Part shown: in pieces, positions 45,287 to 55,727 of the stretch
Layout of the letters: each line of letters opens with the position of its first letter
Position numbering within the stretch: position 1 is the stretch's first letter
Assembly: GCA_036346375.1 (NCBI GenBank)
Contig: CM070520.1
Location: 46,333,854-46,397,853 of the forward strand
DNA: 64,000 nt
Direction: 5' to 3'
DNA from: Guadua angustifolia
Lineage: Eukaryota > Streptophyta > Magnoliopsida > Poales > Poaceae
Program-made: the position numbers and the translations under genes
The notes under the pieces: model-generated
The model's input: the letters and a program-made list of their open reading frames with translations, nothing else
Databases searched by the model: none
Told to the model about the DNA's origin: nothing

Positions 45287-45415
45287 AGTCTTGCGGGAGC
45301 AGTTCAGACAGTTTTTGGGAACCATACCTTTATTAGATAGTTTCGAAGAGCGCATCGCCGCGCGCCGGTTCACGAATAGGCAGGAGCAGTTTTCAGCCCG
45401 TTCGGCTTCTCTGCC

Positions 45416-45423
45416 TATATATA
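45416..45423 (+). promoter_or_regulatory. Likely TATA box of the transposon-domain gene
   Basis: TATATATA occurs about 110 bases before the ATG at 45534, followed by a C/T/A-rich leader (cattcacatctcgcaatcaa). Spacing and composition fit a plant core promoter. Confidence 0.55.
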
Positions 45424-45533
45424 CTAGCGGGAATAGTACTGAGAAATCCTTCATTCACATCTCGCAATCAAGCCTCAAAATCTTCCAAACCCAAAACTCT
45501 TTCATTCCTACGCTCTCTTCTTCAACCTTCCTC

Positions 45534-46185
45534 ATGGCGAAGTTTGGTCTGAGCAAGATCAGCAAGGAGAGGCTGCAGATACTCAAGGACCTCGGCTACC
45601 TCAGTGCGGGCACCTGGCATGTCCCCGATGGCGAAGGAGCCACAGTGCCACACAACGACGAGATCGTCTCCTGCGATCTCTATACCATCAATGGGCTTAG
45701 AATGCCCGAGAGTGAGTTCCTTGAATCCATACTTGCTCAATGCGAGTGCGAAATCTCTAATCTCAATCCCAACTCAATCCTTGTCCTGGCCATCTTCTCG
45801 CACCTTTGTGAGGGATACGTGGGTACCGTGCCCACGGCGAGCCTCTTTTTCTATTTCTACTCCTTGTTCCGCACCGGTGGGACTTCTTCCGCTGGCTGCA
45901 TCTACTTCCGCCTTCGGGCTAACCGTCCCTATGAATACCCGATTTTCACACTCAAAGACTCGGTGTCGGGCTGGGCCGACCACTGGTTCTACTTGAAGAA
46001 GGTGGAGGGAAGCACTCTTCACTACTCCGGAGTGGCTGCCCCGAGCACTGACACACCGCGCCACCCGTGCAAGCGTAGGAGGGGCGGACGCTCATGACAA
46101 TCAGCGAGTTTACTAACATGGGGCTCACTGGTCGTGACATCGTTCGGGACTACCTCAAGAACTGGGTATATCCACTAAGGAGATA
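45534..46185 (+). pseudogene. Gene fragment with the 'putative gypsy type transposon' domain (PF04195-like)
   Basis: The frame is open from ATG 45534 for 187 codons to TGA at 46095-46097. The core text LNPNSILVLAIFSHLCEGYV, GTVPTASLFFYFYSLFRTGG and WADHWFYLKK matches the grass-specific domain annotated as gypsy-type transposon. After TGA the similarity continues in another frame (MTISEFTNMGLTGRDIVRDY) to about 46185, so one frameshift truncates it. The start codon is supported by the TATA box and leader upstream. The function of this domain is unknown, and it occurs in repetitive elements. It is the best-preserved open frame among the transposon debris here. Confidence 0.65.
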
Positions 46186-46189
46186 GAGG

Positions 46190-46790
46190 TACCAAATTTA
46201 CCTCTTATTTTTGGAAAATTATGCACAAGGTCTTGGGCACCAAGTTGAGCTTTAGTATAGCATACCACCCCTAGACAAGAGGATAAACTGAAAAGGACCA
46301 ATCAAATATTCAAAGATATGCTCAGAGCGTGTGTGTTGTTTTATGGAGTGCTTACCATATATCGAGTTTTCATACAACAATAATTATCACGCAAGCCTCT
46401 AAATATCTCCATTTGAAACTTTATATAGAAGAAAGTGTAGAACCTCTCTCAACTAGTTCAAAGTAGGGGAATGACAAGTGTTTGGACATGTATCGAAGAA
46501 GCCTAGGAGCAAGTTCAGTTGATAATAAGCTGCTTGAGAAAAGCGTAGTCAAGGCAAAAGAACATTAACCATCGACGTCATGAGTTAAGCTTTACACTAA
46601 GTGAATATATTTATCTTAAGGTCACTCCACTTTGAGATGTTCACCGGTTTCAAGTTAAAGTCAAGTTTGCATCACGGTATATTGAACCATACTGAATAGT
46701 GGCAAAAGAGGAGAAATATAAAAAGCGCACTGAGCTTTCATATTTGCACGATATGTTCCATGTATCCTAGTTAAAGATGCAACATCAGGA
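46190..46790 (+). pseudogene. Ty3/gypsy integrase fragment (3' end of pol)
   Basis: In broken frames the plus strand shows IEFSYNNNYHASLKISPFET, LYRRKCRTSLN, then PL-DVHRFQVKVKF-ASRYIEPY and LSYLHDMFHVS (about 46340-46780). These match the end of the gypsy integrase core and the GPY/F module of chromovirus-like polyproteins. At least five stops are present. The fragment is cut at 46793 by the next element. Confidence 0.78.
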
Positions 46791-46792
46791 AA

Positions 46793-47376
46793 TAGGGTGG
46801 TGTTTGGTTGCCAAGATGAGGCTGAATAGGGTATGGCCATCCAAGGATTTAGAGTCATCCAATTGTTTAAATGAGTGGATAGATATGATATGGTCATCGA
46901 GTTTTTGGGAATATTTCCCTAAGATACTAGATAGAGCCATTCCAAAAAAAGGCCACATGAGCTCATCTAGTTCATTGTATAAAGAGGTGTACTCGGTCAA
47001 ATTCAAATTTCACTGAAGTGTACATGGTCAAATTCAAATTTCGATCAAATTTTTGTCGTACTTTGTCCAAATATTCAAAATTTGTCCCAAAATTCAAATT
47101 TTGGTCAAATTTTTTTCCAAAAATTCAAATTTTGATCAAATTGTGTCCAAAAAATTCAAATCAAGATTTGAAACCTTGATAATAGCTAGCCCATCCATCC
47201 TCATCCATCTATCCAAACTAAAAATGGCTCACCTTATCCGGTCCCATCCATCTAACCAAATAAAACATTAGCTCATCCTATATCCACCCAACTAAGCAGC
47301 ACTGGATGGCTCCATCCCTACTAGACCGAATGACCATATCTCATCCAGCCTCATCTATACAACCAAACACACCCTA
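46793..47376. mobile_element. Inverted-repeat element with TAGGGTG ends
   Basis: The left end is TAGGGTGGTGTTTGGTTG. The right end reversed is TAGGGTGTGTTTGGTTG. Both are followed after a short gap by AGATGAGGCTG. The 584-bp interior has no gene but carries a run of attcaaattttgatcaaatt-type words (46993-47165). No convincing target duplication is seen, so superfamily placement (hAT-like by the TAGGG start) is tentative. Confidence 0.72.
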
Positions 47377-47527
47377 GAATTACCAACGGCTATGGCATTC
47401 CGAGTATAATCTGAGATATCGATTTACTAATAGAAGTGATAGAGTACACCAAATTTTCTGAATTATTGATAAGCTAGTAAACCCTCAAGGAAGTAACAAG
47501 ATGCTTCCAACCAGGGTTCCACAGAAT
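47377..47527. other. Remnant flank between two elements
   Basis: Short AT-rich sequence, possibly the continuation of the gypsy pol tail. No confident homology. Confidence 0.35.
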
Positions 47528-50021
47528 TGTCAAACCCTAGAAAAATACTTTTGAAACCCTTTGTGTATTCTGTACTAATCCAGAAAAAGCTAGTACACAC
47601 AGCAAAGATGATAACACAATATATCCATCGTATTTTATTAATAATCAGAGTTTACAATAAAATGGCACGTGGGCCAATAAATTAACATAGTGGAAGGAGT
47701 AGTAGGGCCCAGTAAATCTATCACAGGCAATCAACTGGGAGCAGCCTAGTCCAACTGGTCCTTACTGATGTAGAACTCATCTGAATCAACAGAGTAAGCA
47801 AGGGTGAGCACAAAAGTACACAGCAAGTCATATCTTAAATACAGTATTGATGTAAAAGATACAAAAGATGGTTATATGGTTGAGTTTAGAAGTTATTCCA
47901 ATATTATAAGTATTTTTCAAAGGCACAATTTTAAGAAAGATAATCTTTTAACAAATTTTAGCACAAGAATCCCTCTTGAAGTTAACCCAACTTTTTTCAA
48001 TCAATGGGATCACTCCATCCAAAACCATCTTTTTAAAGTCATTTTTGAAAACATTAAAATCCAGTCCGTGAAAAGCTTGCTCGGCATGCCCATGATCGCG
48101 GGCATGGCTAATCGATTAGTTTTACACCTTGCAGAGATTGTACAACTTTACCTACAAGACATGATTATCTCCTTTTACCCAAATACACACTTTCTTTGGT
48201 ATGTCAGCAGAGAAAATCATGATAAGACCCCTATAAAGCTACATCCACATAGTCATGGCCGCTAAGATTTCACCACTAGTAGGGTTAAACCGCCCAGTCT
48301 AGAAGCTCCCTTTTGCGTTGAGTGGTAACCTTTACACTCGCTCCCACTTTCAACCTAATAGTACGACTGTCCATGGTATGTCGCAATACAGATAGCCAGG
48401 TCTGTTCCATTCTAGACTTGTGGTAGTACAGTATGGCTTTACATTTAACGTAACACAGACTTATCCTTAATTGACTAGACGAGCTTTCCACAACCCTTGT
48501 GCTTCATGCACCAACTAGCCAACCATTCTCACCTGATCCAAACAATATTTTTAATTTTTAACTTGATGGCATATAATTTCATATAAAATGATGAAGCCTT
48601 TGAACAAAACTTTATTTAGCTTAAATCCCCAAAAGGTCCTAATCTCAGATGTAAACATGGCTAAGCATATTTCTAATCATTTTAATATTTTATATATGTC
48701 TTAGGGTTACACGGAATAAGGCATCCAAATTTCCAAGGTAGTCTTAATCAATTTGGAGATTAGCTACTTTAATTAAAAGTAGTTTTGAAATTATGTTGCT
48801 AAAATTATGAATGCAATAATGTAAATTCAAAATACAATTTTAAAATTGGGATCAACATCTTCAAGGATGTGTAACTTGCCTTGCACGAAGGGTTGATGCT
48901 TGAGATTGTTGGCCGCAAACTCCTCCTGCTCTCGGAAATCCATAAATAAGTAATTTGAGATTTTAGATGAATTTAAAAAGAAAAACAGAGCAAATCGGAG
49001 TTCAAATGGGCGAAAACGAGCTCCCGAAAGAATCAAATTACAAGAAAAAGAAAATGGCACTATAGCTCATTACTGTATCATTACGCTGCTACTCATGCAA
49101 AGAACAAAGAGCATCTGCAATTGGTCATGACACAAGGAAAAAAAGAGAGGGGCTGGGAGGCCGCTAGCTGGGCCTTGGCCGGCGGCGGAGTGGCACGACG
49201 GAGTCGGTGCAAGCGACGGCGGCGTCGGAGGGGCGGCGACTGAAAAATGGGCGACGGATGGAAAAATCAAAGAATACTCACCTTGCAAAAAAATTAAAGA
49301 TTGAGAGAACGAGATTGATTTGTGGAGAAGAGTACTAGGTTGTGGAGGTAGGAGGGGTCCTTGGGGAGGGATTTATAGCCACGGGGAGCAAGCAAAGGAT
49401 GGAAACCAATATTAATTTTGCAATTTGATTAGGGAGCGAAATCCGGCATTTGATAGCAAGATTTGGAAACCAATATTAATTTTGCAATTTGATTAGGGAG
49501 CGAAATCCGGCATTTGATAGCAAGATTTTTTTTCTGGCAAATTGGCCATGAATGGATATATTGGATCACGAAGAATCAGCATATGATTTTTCTCAAATTT
49601 TTAGTGCTAAATTCATGGAGATTTCAAAGCTTCAAAAAGGGCTCTCATGAAGGAGAGAGAGGAAGCTCTCCTCTGGATGCATTCAGCTGGAGGAAGATGA
49701 CAGGCCTGACAGTGGGGTCCAGTCCCACTGCCATGTTTTTTCTTTTTTAGAAATATTTAATACCAAGAAAGAAATAGGCTCGGATAAAATAGTTAAATGA
49801 GTTCAAAATTCTAGACAAATTCTCAAAAATACTTTGGAATATTTGGAACCCAATAAAACTATTTTCAAAATTTTTCAAGTCAAAATTTTTCTGTAGAAAA
49901 TCTTTTTAGTAAAACTGAAAATGTGAAAAGGCTTTCACAAAATCCATAAAAATTAGCAAAATTACAAGAAAATTCGAAATAATAATTAATCCAAAAATAT
50001 ACAAATTTCTAGGATGTTACA
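47528..50021 (-). mobile_element. Long LTR (gypsy-like), probable solo LTR
   Basis: On the minus strand the right edge starts TGTAACATCCTAGAAATT, like the two other long LTRs in the window. It shares with 20723-25014 the word gctagtacacaca near the other end and an 'agtac(a)c-agcaag' motif. Possible target duplications are AGAAT (47523-47527) and AAAAT (50022-50026), one mismatch. A tandem duplication of about 64 bp (accaatattaattttgcaat twice, 49407 and 49471) lies inside. No gag or pol. Confidence 0.6.
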
Positions 50022-50360
50022 AAAATCAACAAAATCCGCTCAAAAATCACGAAAATCGACCGTATCAATTGGTTTGGTAGTTAAAATCGGTCGGTAAACC
50101 GATTAATTTCAAAAAAAATTATCTGACGTAAACATGTCAATAATCGATAAAAATCAAGAAAAATAGCTCAAAAAATCGATTCTAAGAAACATTCAATTGG
50201 CCGAAAATCGACTAGTTTTCGGTCAAAATCAACTAGTTTTTGGTAAAACCGATCAATTTTTGATTTTTTGAAAATTTTTGATTTCTTAACTCTTTATTTT
50301 CTGATGATTTTTGACGAATTTTTTACCGATAATTAAAAATTAAAAATAATTGGAAAATCA
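50022..50360. repeat. AT-rich repeat, left copy of a diverged direct pair
   Basis: Text such as GACCGTATC, then ttatctgacgtaaa and cgaaaatcgactagttttcgg, recurs in the same order at 52620-53010. Rich in short palindromes based on AAAATCGATTTT. No coding. Confidence 0.55.
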
Positions 50361-50579
50361 CGATCTCAGTATGTTGTGAACCTGCCTCCAACTAGTAGAC
50401 CATCCAAAAGTGTGGGCGGGCTCATGTTACGCCGTCTTCTAAGACCCACCAAGGCCTGTCTCATCGTCGACTAGTCGCGCTGGTCCTCATTTTCAAATTT
50501 CCGAGCCAAATTTTCAGCGTCCGACTTCCAATGAGTCACACCATTCAGACAAGGCATTGATGGCACCGCACGGCCGTGC

Positions 50580-51330
50580 TGTCCTTTTTAGAATAACTAG
50601 AAAATTTTTCGCGGCGTAATACGCCGTGCGGCCGTTTTTTCGTAGATTTTTTTTTCGCCGGAGTTTTATCTTTTTAATCGTCGAAATAATGAGCGAAACG
50701 GCTAAAAGAATATAAATTTTTTCGTGGCGTAACACGCCGTGTGTGTCGTTTTTTTGTAGAAAGATTACTTTTTCTTTTCGGTGGTGATTCATTTTTTAAA
50801 TCGTCGAAATAATGAGCGAAACGGGGAAAAAATAGAGAGATAGAGTTGTAGAAATATCTCTTTCAACGAATTATTTGGGAAATATTGGAGACCGAGATGA
50901 AAAACCGCGGTGGAGAAAAAGTCTAGAGGGAAAAGGGCGAAAAACTATTAGAGATGACAACATTCTTTTGTCGAGTCTAACACTCTACGCGTTCACCGAG
51001 TAATACGCATGTTTAAAAAAATCTCAGAGACTCGCGGCGTATGAGCATGTCGTTTTTTCGTAGAAATTTTTTTTTCTCGGCGTTGTTTTATTTTTTAAAT
51101 CATCGAAATAACGAGCGAAACGGGGAAAAATAGAGAGATAAAGTTGTAGAAATATCTCTTTCGACGAATTATTTGGAAAATATTGGAGACCGAGGTGGAA
51201 AACCGCGGTGGGGAAAAAGCCCAGAGGGAAAAGGTTGAAAAAGTATTAGAAACGACAACATTCTTTTGTCGATTCTAACACTCTACACGTTCACCGAGTA
51301 ATAATGTATGATTTAAAAAATATCAGAGAT
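50580..51330. repeat. Tandem array with CGGCGTAAYACGCCG palindromes
   Basis: Units share gcggcgtaayacgccgtg, tcgttttttcgtag, tcgaaataatgagcgaaacg and (in the longer units) gagagataaagttgtagaaa and acaacattcttttgtcga. Equivalent points fall at 50691, 50814 and 51113, so one unit is about 123 bp and the next about 299 bp. The longer units are about 85-90 percent alike by eye. Confidence 0.75.
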
Positions 51331-51812
51331 CGAGATGAAAAATTGAGATGGGAAAAAAGTCTACACACATATTTCTGTTGACGAAAATAATTTTTCTCGC
51401 GAAAAACGGAGAAAGGACCTAGACGTAAGGAGCAAGGACCTGATTGTTACGTTTTTGGACCTGCCCGCTATCCTGAAAAATTAGAAAAGGGCTTCTCCGC
51501 GATTTGAATCTAACGGAAGGGTTTTCCTGTAAAATGGCGAGCGAGGGACCCAAACGCGAGAAACGGGAAAAAATCTTCCCCTCACAAAAAATTACGAAGG
51601 ACCTAATCGTAATTGATAGGGACCTATCCGTAAATTCAAGAAACATAAGGGGTTTTTTGCAAAAGTCACAAAGTGACAGGTGGGAGGTCTCTCCTGCCGG
51701 CAATCCTTCCAACTATATTATGGTTATTATTATATTATATTATTATTATTATTATACCTCTCCTATTAGTAGAAGAGTTCCCGGCATATGGTGCATTTGA
51801 GCCAAACCGGCC

Positions 51813-52475
51813 GCGCGGCTCGGCTAAAATTTTTTTTCACATTTAGATTCCTCTAAAAATCTGTAATTATATATAGATCTTTTCTGCGGTTTTTTATAAA
51901 GAGAGTCTTCTGGTTCAGAAAAAACACGGATCTTTCGTAAGAGGATCCTAAATAGATACTAAAAAAACGTAGTAACGTTTAGATCATTCCGGTTATTTTA
52001 CACGAAAAGGATCATTCGATTTATCGCAATCGAAGATGCACTTGTGTTCTTTCAACCGTTTCTTACGTTTCCTCAACGATTTAAAAAAAACAGACGGAGA
52101 AACCGAAATTGTTTCTGCGAAAAAAAACGCACGGCCGGTCGGCTCGGCACGTTTTTTTCCCTTTTCACGTGTAGGCCCCTGAAAAAATGCGTAATTACGT
52201 GTAGGTCTTTCGCGCGGTTTTTTTACGAAGGCAACCTTCTGGTTCAGAAAAATCGCGAAACTTTCGTGAAAGGACCCTAAATAAATATCGGAAAAAACAT
52301 AGTGTCGTTCGGATCGTTACGTCTGTTTTTCACGAAAAGGATCTTTCTGTTTAGCGCAATCGTGGATACGTTTGTATCATTTTAACCGTTTTGCACGTTC
52401 CTCAATGATTTTTAAAAAAAACGCCGATAGAAAAAAAACAAAATTATTTCCGCAAAAAAAACAGCACATGGGACG
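51813..52475. repeat. Tandem duplication of a ~330-bp unit
   Basis: Two copies, about 51813-52130 and 52131-52475, share ttctggttcagaaaaa (51911, 52240), cacgaaaaggatc (52001, 52331) and a gtttcct/gttcctcaaygatttaaaaaa stretch. They lie directly downstream of the palindrome array. The GGCTCGGC word starts each unit. Confidence 0.75.
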
Positions 52476-52619
52476 TATTACACCGCGCAGGCTATCCTAG
52501 TAACAAATATTGGCGATGGGCACTGGCCTAACTTCCCCGTAGTAGAACTGTGCATCAAGTAGTTAATAGAAGAAGATTGTTCGAGAATTAAAGCCCGAAT
52601 TATTCTGTCAGCTTGGACC

Positions 52620-53030
52620 AGGAACTCCTAAGGTTTCAAAAATCTACGGAAATCACTCGCAAATCTCGATTTTTTGACCGTATCGAGCCGGTTCAATATT
52701 AAAAGCCGCTCGATAAATTGACCCAATTAAAAATTTTGAAAAAAATTAAAAAACAATTATGCGACATAAATCAGTCGAAAAATCAGTGTAAATCGCTCGA
52801 TTTTCTTAAAAAATCGATCGCCAAAAAAATTGGATTGGTAAGTCGATCGGTTTTCGGTGAAAATCGATCGATTTTCGATTTTTTTTATTTTAGTTCCAAA
52901 ATTTTTGATTTTGGAACTCTTCGGTTTTTGATATTTTTTGACGATTTTCAACTCGACATTACCGACTTTCGTATTTTCAATTTCGAACGGTTTTTTCGAT
53001 ATCGATTTTTGAAACCCTGCCCTGCCAACC
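52620..53030. repeat. AT-rich repeat, right copy of the diverged direct pair
   Basis: Same orientation and order of words as 50022-50360, with many tcgat-based palindromes (gaaaatcgatcgattttcga near 52858). The two copies bracket the tandem arrays. Confidence 0.55.
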
Positions 53031-53689
53031 AAAAATTACAGTACACTAAAACTTGGGTTTAATGGAAGCTAAGCCTTTCATCTAAAAAAAAAGCAGCTCC
53101 TTGGCCAACCCATAATATTCGTGTCTGGAAACAATTAAACGACCTACAACCTAGCAAAACACCATATTTCCTCGTTCCATCAACCCAGGTCGATGTCCAC
53201 TCGTCGGCGGCTGGGCATTACAAATTATTCCAAATTATTACAGAATTTACAGGGTATAATCACACCAATGTGTAATAAAAAAGGTGAGGCGTTTGATAAT
53301 GAGAGAAAAACATGAACAAAATTCAACTGATTTTGTGAGGTTCTAGGCAGTAACCTGCAGCGCCAGATAGTCAGATACAAATTGCATAATGCGAATGGAG
53401 TACATGCTGACTATAGATTGTAGGACTGATATGGCTTCGGAGGTGGGAGTGAATCCTGCCGTGCAATCTAATTTAACAAAAGCTCTTCACGAACAGAATC
53501 AACCTTTTATACAAAAATTTGGACGCTAAATCAGTAGTGCCAAGCAAAATTCATTGCCACTTTGATAATATACTTCTCATTGTCAAATTGCCTTATAACC
53601 ATGCATTATTCAGCCCCCAATCTAGTACTTTTCTCCCTTTTGAATTCCAAGCATTCAACTACGAAGTTGAGAAGTTTCATGATAACTAA
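53031..53689. other. Intergenic sequence
   Basis: No recognisable gene or repeat. It precedes the LRR-kinase fragment and may include decayed intron of it. Confidence 0.35.
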
Positions 53690-53806
53690 AAAAACAGATG
53701 ACCCGAATCTGCTGCCATTGAGGGCTTACTACCTGGGACCAAGGGGGAGAAGCTGCTCGTCTTCGATTTCATGCCCAAGGGGAGCTTTTCTGCATTCCTG
53801 CATGGT
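53690..53806 (+). pseudogene. Fragment of an LRR receptor-like kinase (IMK2-like), kinase N-lobe
   Basis: DPNLLPLRAYYLGP is read in one frame and, after a one-base deletion near 53742, GEKLLVFDFMPKGSFSAFLH in the next. This matches the hinge region of inflorescence/meristem LRR-receptor kinases, which have a His-Pro-Asn-Leu-Leu block, Arg-Ala-Tyr-Tyr-Leu-Gly-Pro-Lys-Gly-Glu-Lys, then Leu-Val-Phe-Asp. About 39 residues survive. The ATP-binding loop and catalytic loop are absent. It is a relic, not a gene. Confidence 0.75.
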
Positions 53807-54245
53807 GAGATTTCTACTTTGCTATATTTATGTGTTGTTCAGAATTCTTAGTTTCTGCGAAGTAGTTTTTGTTAAGTAAATCAAGAAATTCTAGCAAAGA
53901 ATTTTTCTGAAAGAAACGCTTGATATCGATGGGACGGTCGCCGTTACGAAGCTGAAAAACGCTTGATATCGGTCCAGCAGGGGGTTGAGGTTGCTCATCA
54001 TAGCTATTCTTAGGACTGAGCAGCTGAAAGAACAGAGGCAATGCCGTAGGTAACTGAGAAAATTCATTATATGCCACTGAAATGTACCCATTTGTATGTC
54101 ACTCAAAAATTTTTCGTTTTCTTTTATGCCACTGAAAATAAAATTTTCTTCCCTTCGTGCCAGTCTTGTCCATCTTCTGTCAATGGGGTGTTAAGTGAGC
54201 TACGAAAAGACAAAAATACCCTTCGCCTTTCTCCTCGTCGCTGAG
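53807..54245. other. Spacer with a short duplicated word
   Basis: The word aaacgcttgatatcg occurs at 53914 and 53957. The text at 53984-54030 (ttgctcatcatagctattct) resembles 61926-61960 near the kinase/MSP locus, so a little of that family may persist here. No gene. Confidence 0.35.
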
Positions 54246-55727
54246 TGTAGGATCGAGGCGCACCAAGAGGGGGGTGAATTGGTGCAAACTAACACCTAAA
54301 ACTAATTTTTAATGTTTTTATTAATTCTGAAAATTACCAAAATAATGACTAAACTGCACAAATCAATCTAGGATACATAATCTAATACTATGAGAGAAAA
54401 CTAGGCTAAATATGCATGCTAGAAAGTCATTGTACGCAAATAGTAATTAGTAGATTGTAATCTATACTCACTGATTTTTCCTCAAAGAATATATATATAT
54501 AGATCCCTTTATATGAAAGCACACCCCTTAAATAATCTCTGAAATTTTTCTCAAATTTTCTTCTCTTCTTTTCTAATTTCTTCTCAATCTTCTATCTTCT
54601 CTGTGTCTTGCGTTGCGCAGTGCCGCTGAACTTCTGGCTGCTTCTCTTGTGCCTTAACAACCTCCAAAGAACTAATTTGCTACTACTGCCCTTTGCTTAG
54701 CACAGCCACCAAGATCTTCCTTGCATGCACGCTGTAGCGATCCTGTAGCGCGTACTGTAACAATCCTGTCGCGAGTACTGTAGCACCAAACTTTTCGCTA
54801 CTGTCGCCTGCTTCTTCTTTTTTTTCCCGTGCGTCACCTCTGCTTTTTCCTGCGGCCGCCGCAAGGCTCTCCGTTTCCCTTCTATTTTCTTTGCGTGCAT
54901 GCCTCTGGGAGGGAAAAAATTTCATAAAGGAGGTACGTAAATTTAACTCTGTGCATTTTTATTTTGATAGATGTCACGTGTTTATCTTATCAATCTTAAT
55001 TATTTATTTAATTTCTCACTCCTCCCATTAATAACACTCTTGATTTCTCACTCCTCCAATTAATAACACTGTTGGTGGGGTGAGATTGAGATTTAGCTAG
55101 ATGGACACGTGGCATCCATCGGAGTGGGGATGCACATGATTAAATTGTCTCCTCCCTCTACCTTCTATACTCCTTCAACCCTAAATTACATGTATATATG
55201 TAAATACACCAGGCCTAATAACACATGGCCCAATACATACATACACACCAAAACTCACATATATACACGCGTATGGTCTGCCTGCCACTCTCGCGTGGCT
55301 AACTCGCCTGCACGACCCGCTAGCCGTCACACTGTGTTGTCCGTCTGCGTAGATCTCTACGCGTCTCATCTCGTTGCACCTACATCCTTCGTGTGCTGCA
55401 CCTACGATCTCGTGTGCCACCTGCACCTCTGCGACCTCGCGTGCTGCGCCTGCACCTCTGCGACCTTCGCGTGTGCTGCTTTTGGGCTACACGCCACCTA
55501 CGCGGATTCTCTCCGACTGTTTGTGTACGTCGCTTATGCCATAACGTGCATCTCGGCGTCCTGCGTTGCACTTCTGTTACTGCAAGTTGCATCTCTGTCA
55601 TAAATAAAATAAACCTTCGTAGTACCTTATTTCATAACAAATATTGTTGTCATATAAATCATCACACATATATTAAATTGTTGTCAAATTAATCATCACA
55701 ATATAAATTTTGCAAATAGAATTAACA
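54246..55727 (-). mobile_element. Solo LTR of a Sirevirus-like copia element
   Basis: CTGAG is duplicated exactly at 54241-54245 and 55728-55732. The insert starts TG and ends CA. On the minus strand it begins TGTTAATTCT and ends caattcaccccc-type text then gcctcgatcctaca, which is the Sirevirus LTR end. Length is 1482 bp without internal region. It contains short repeats around ctgtagc/tactgta (54732-54790) and a tandem pair with cctgcacctctgcgacct (55417-55470). Confidence 0.85.

Larger units (their letters stand above)
33756..45290 (+). mobile_element. Sirevirus-like Ty1/copia element with env-like region
   Basis: A truncated 5' LTR is followed by an initiator-Met primer site, gag, a coiled-coil spacer, a pol with protease, integrase, reverse transcriptase and RNase H, a palindrome-rich intergenic region, and a downstream env-like frame. 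This order is that of the env-carrying Sirevirus (Maximus) branch. A 3.3 kb LTR splits RNase H. No 3' LTR of this element is seen, because the sequence changes to another element at about 45290. Stops and frameshifts occur in gag, the spacer, integrase and the env-like frame. Confidence 0.85.

Noticed and set aside
47804..48265. 153-codon frame in the third long LTR
   Set aside because: No homology. It lies in LTR sequence shared in part with non-coding regions of the other LTR.
53917..53965. DGTVAVTKLK as the kinase beta-3 strand of the LRR-kinase fragment
   Set aside because: It lies downstream of the hinge fragment, in the wrong order, and the lysine is displaced. Chance resemblance is likely.
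55109..55603. 164-codon Cys/Ala-rich frame
   Set aside because: It lies inside the Sirevirus solo LTR and derives from short tandem repeats. No supporting domain.
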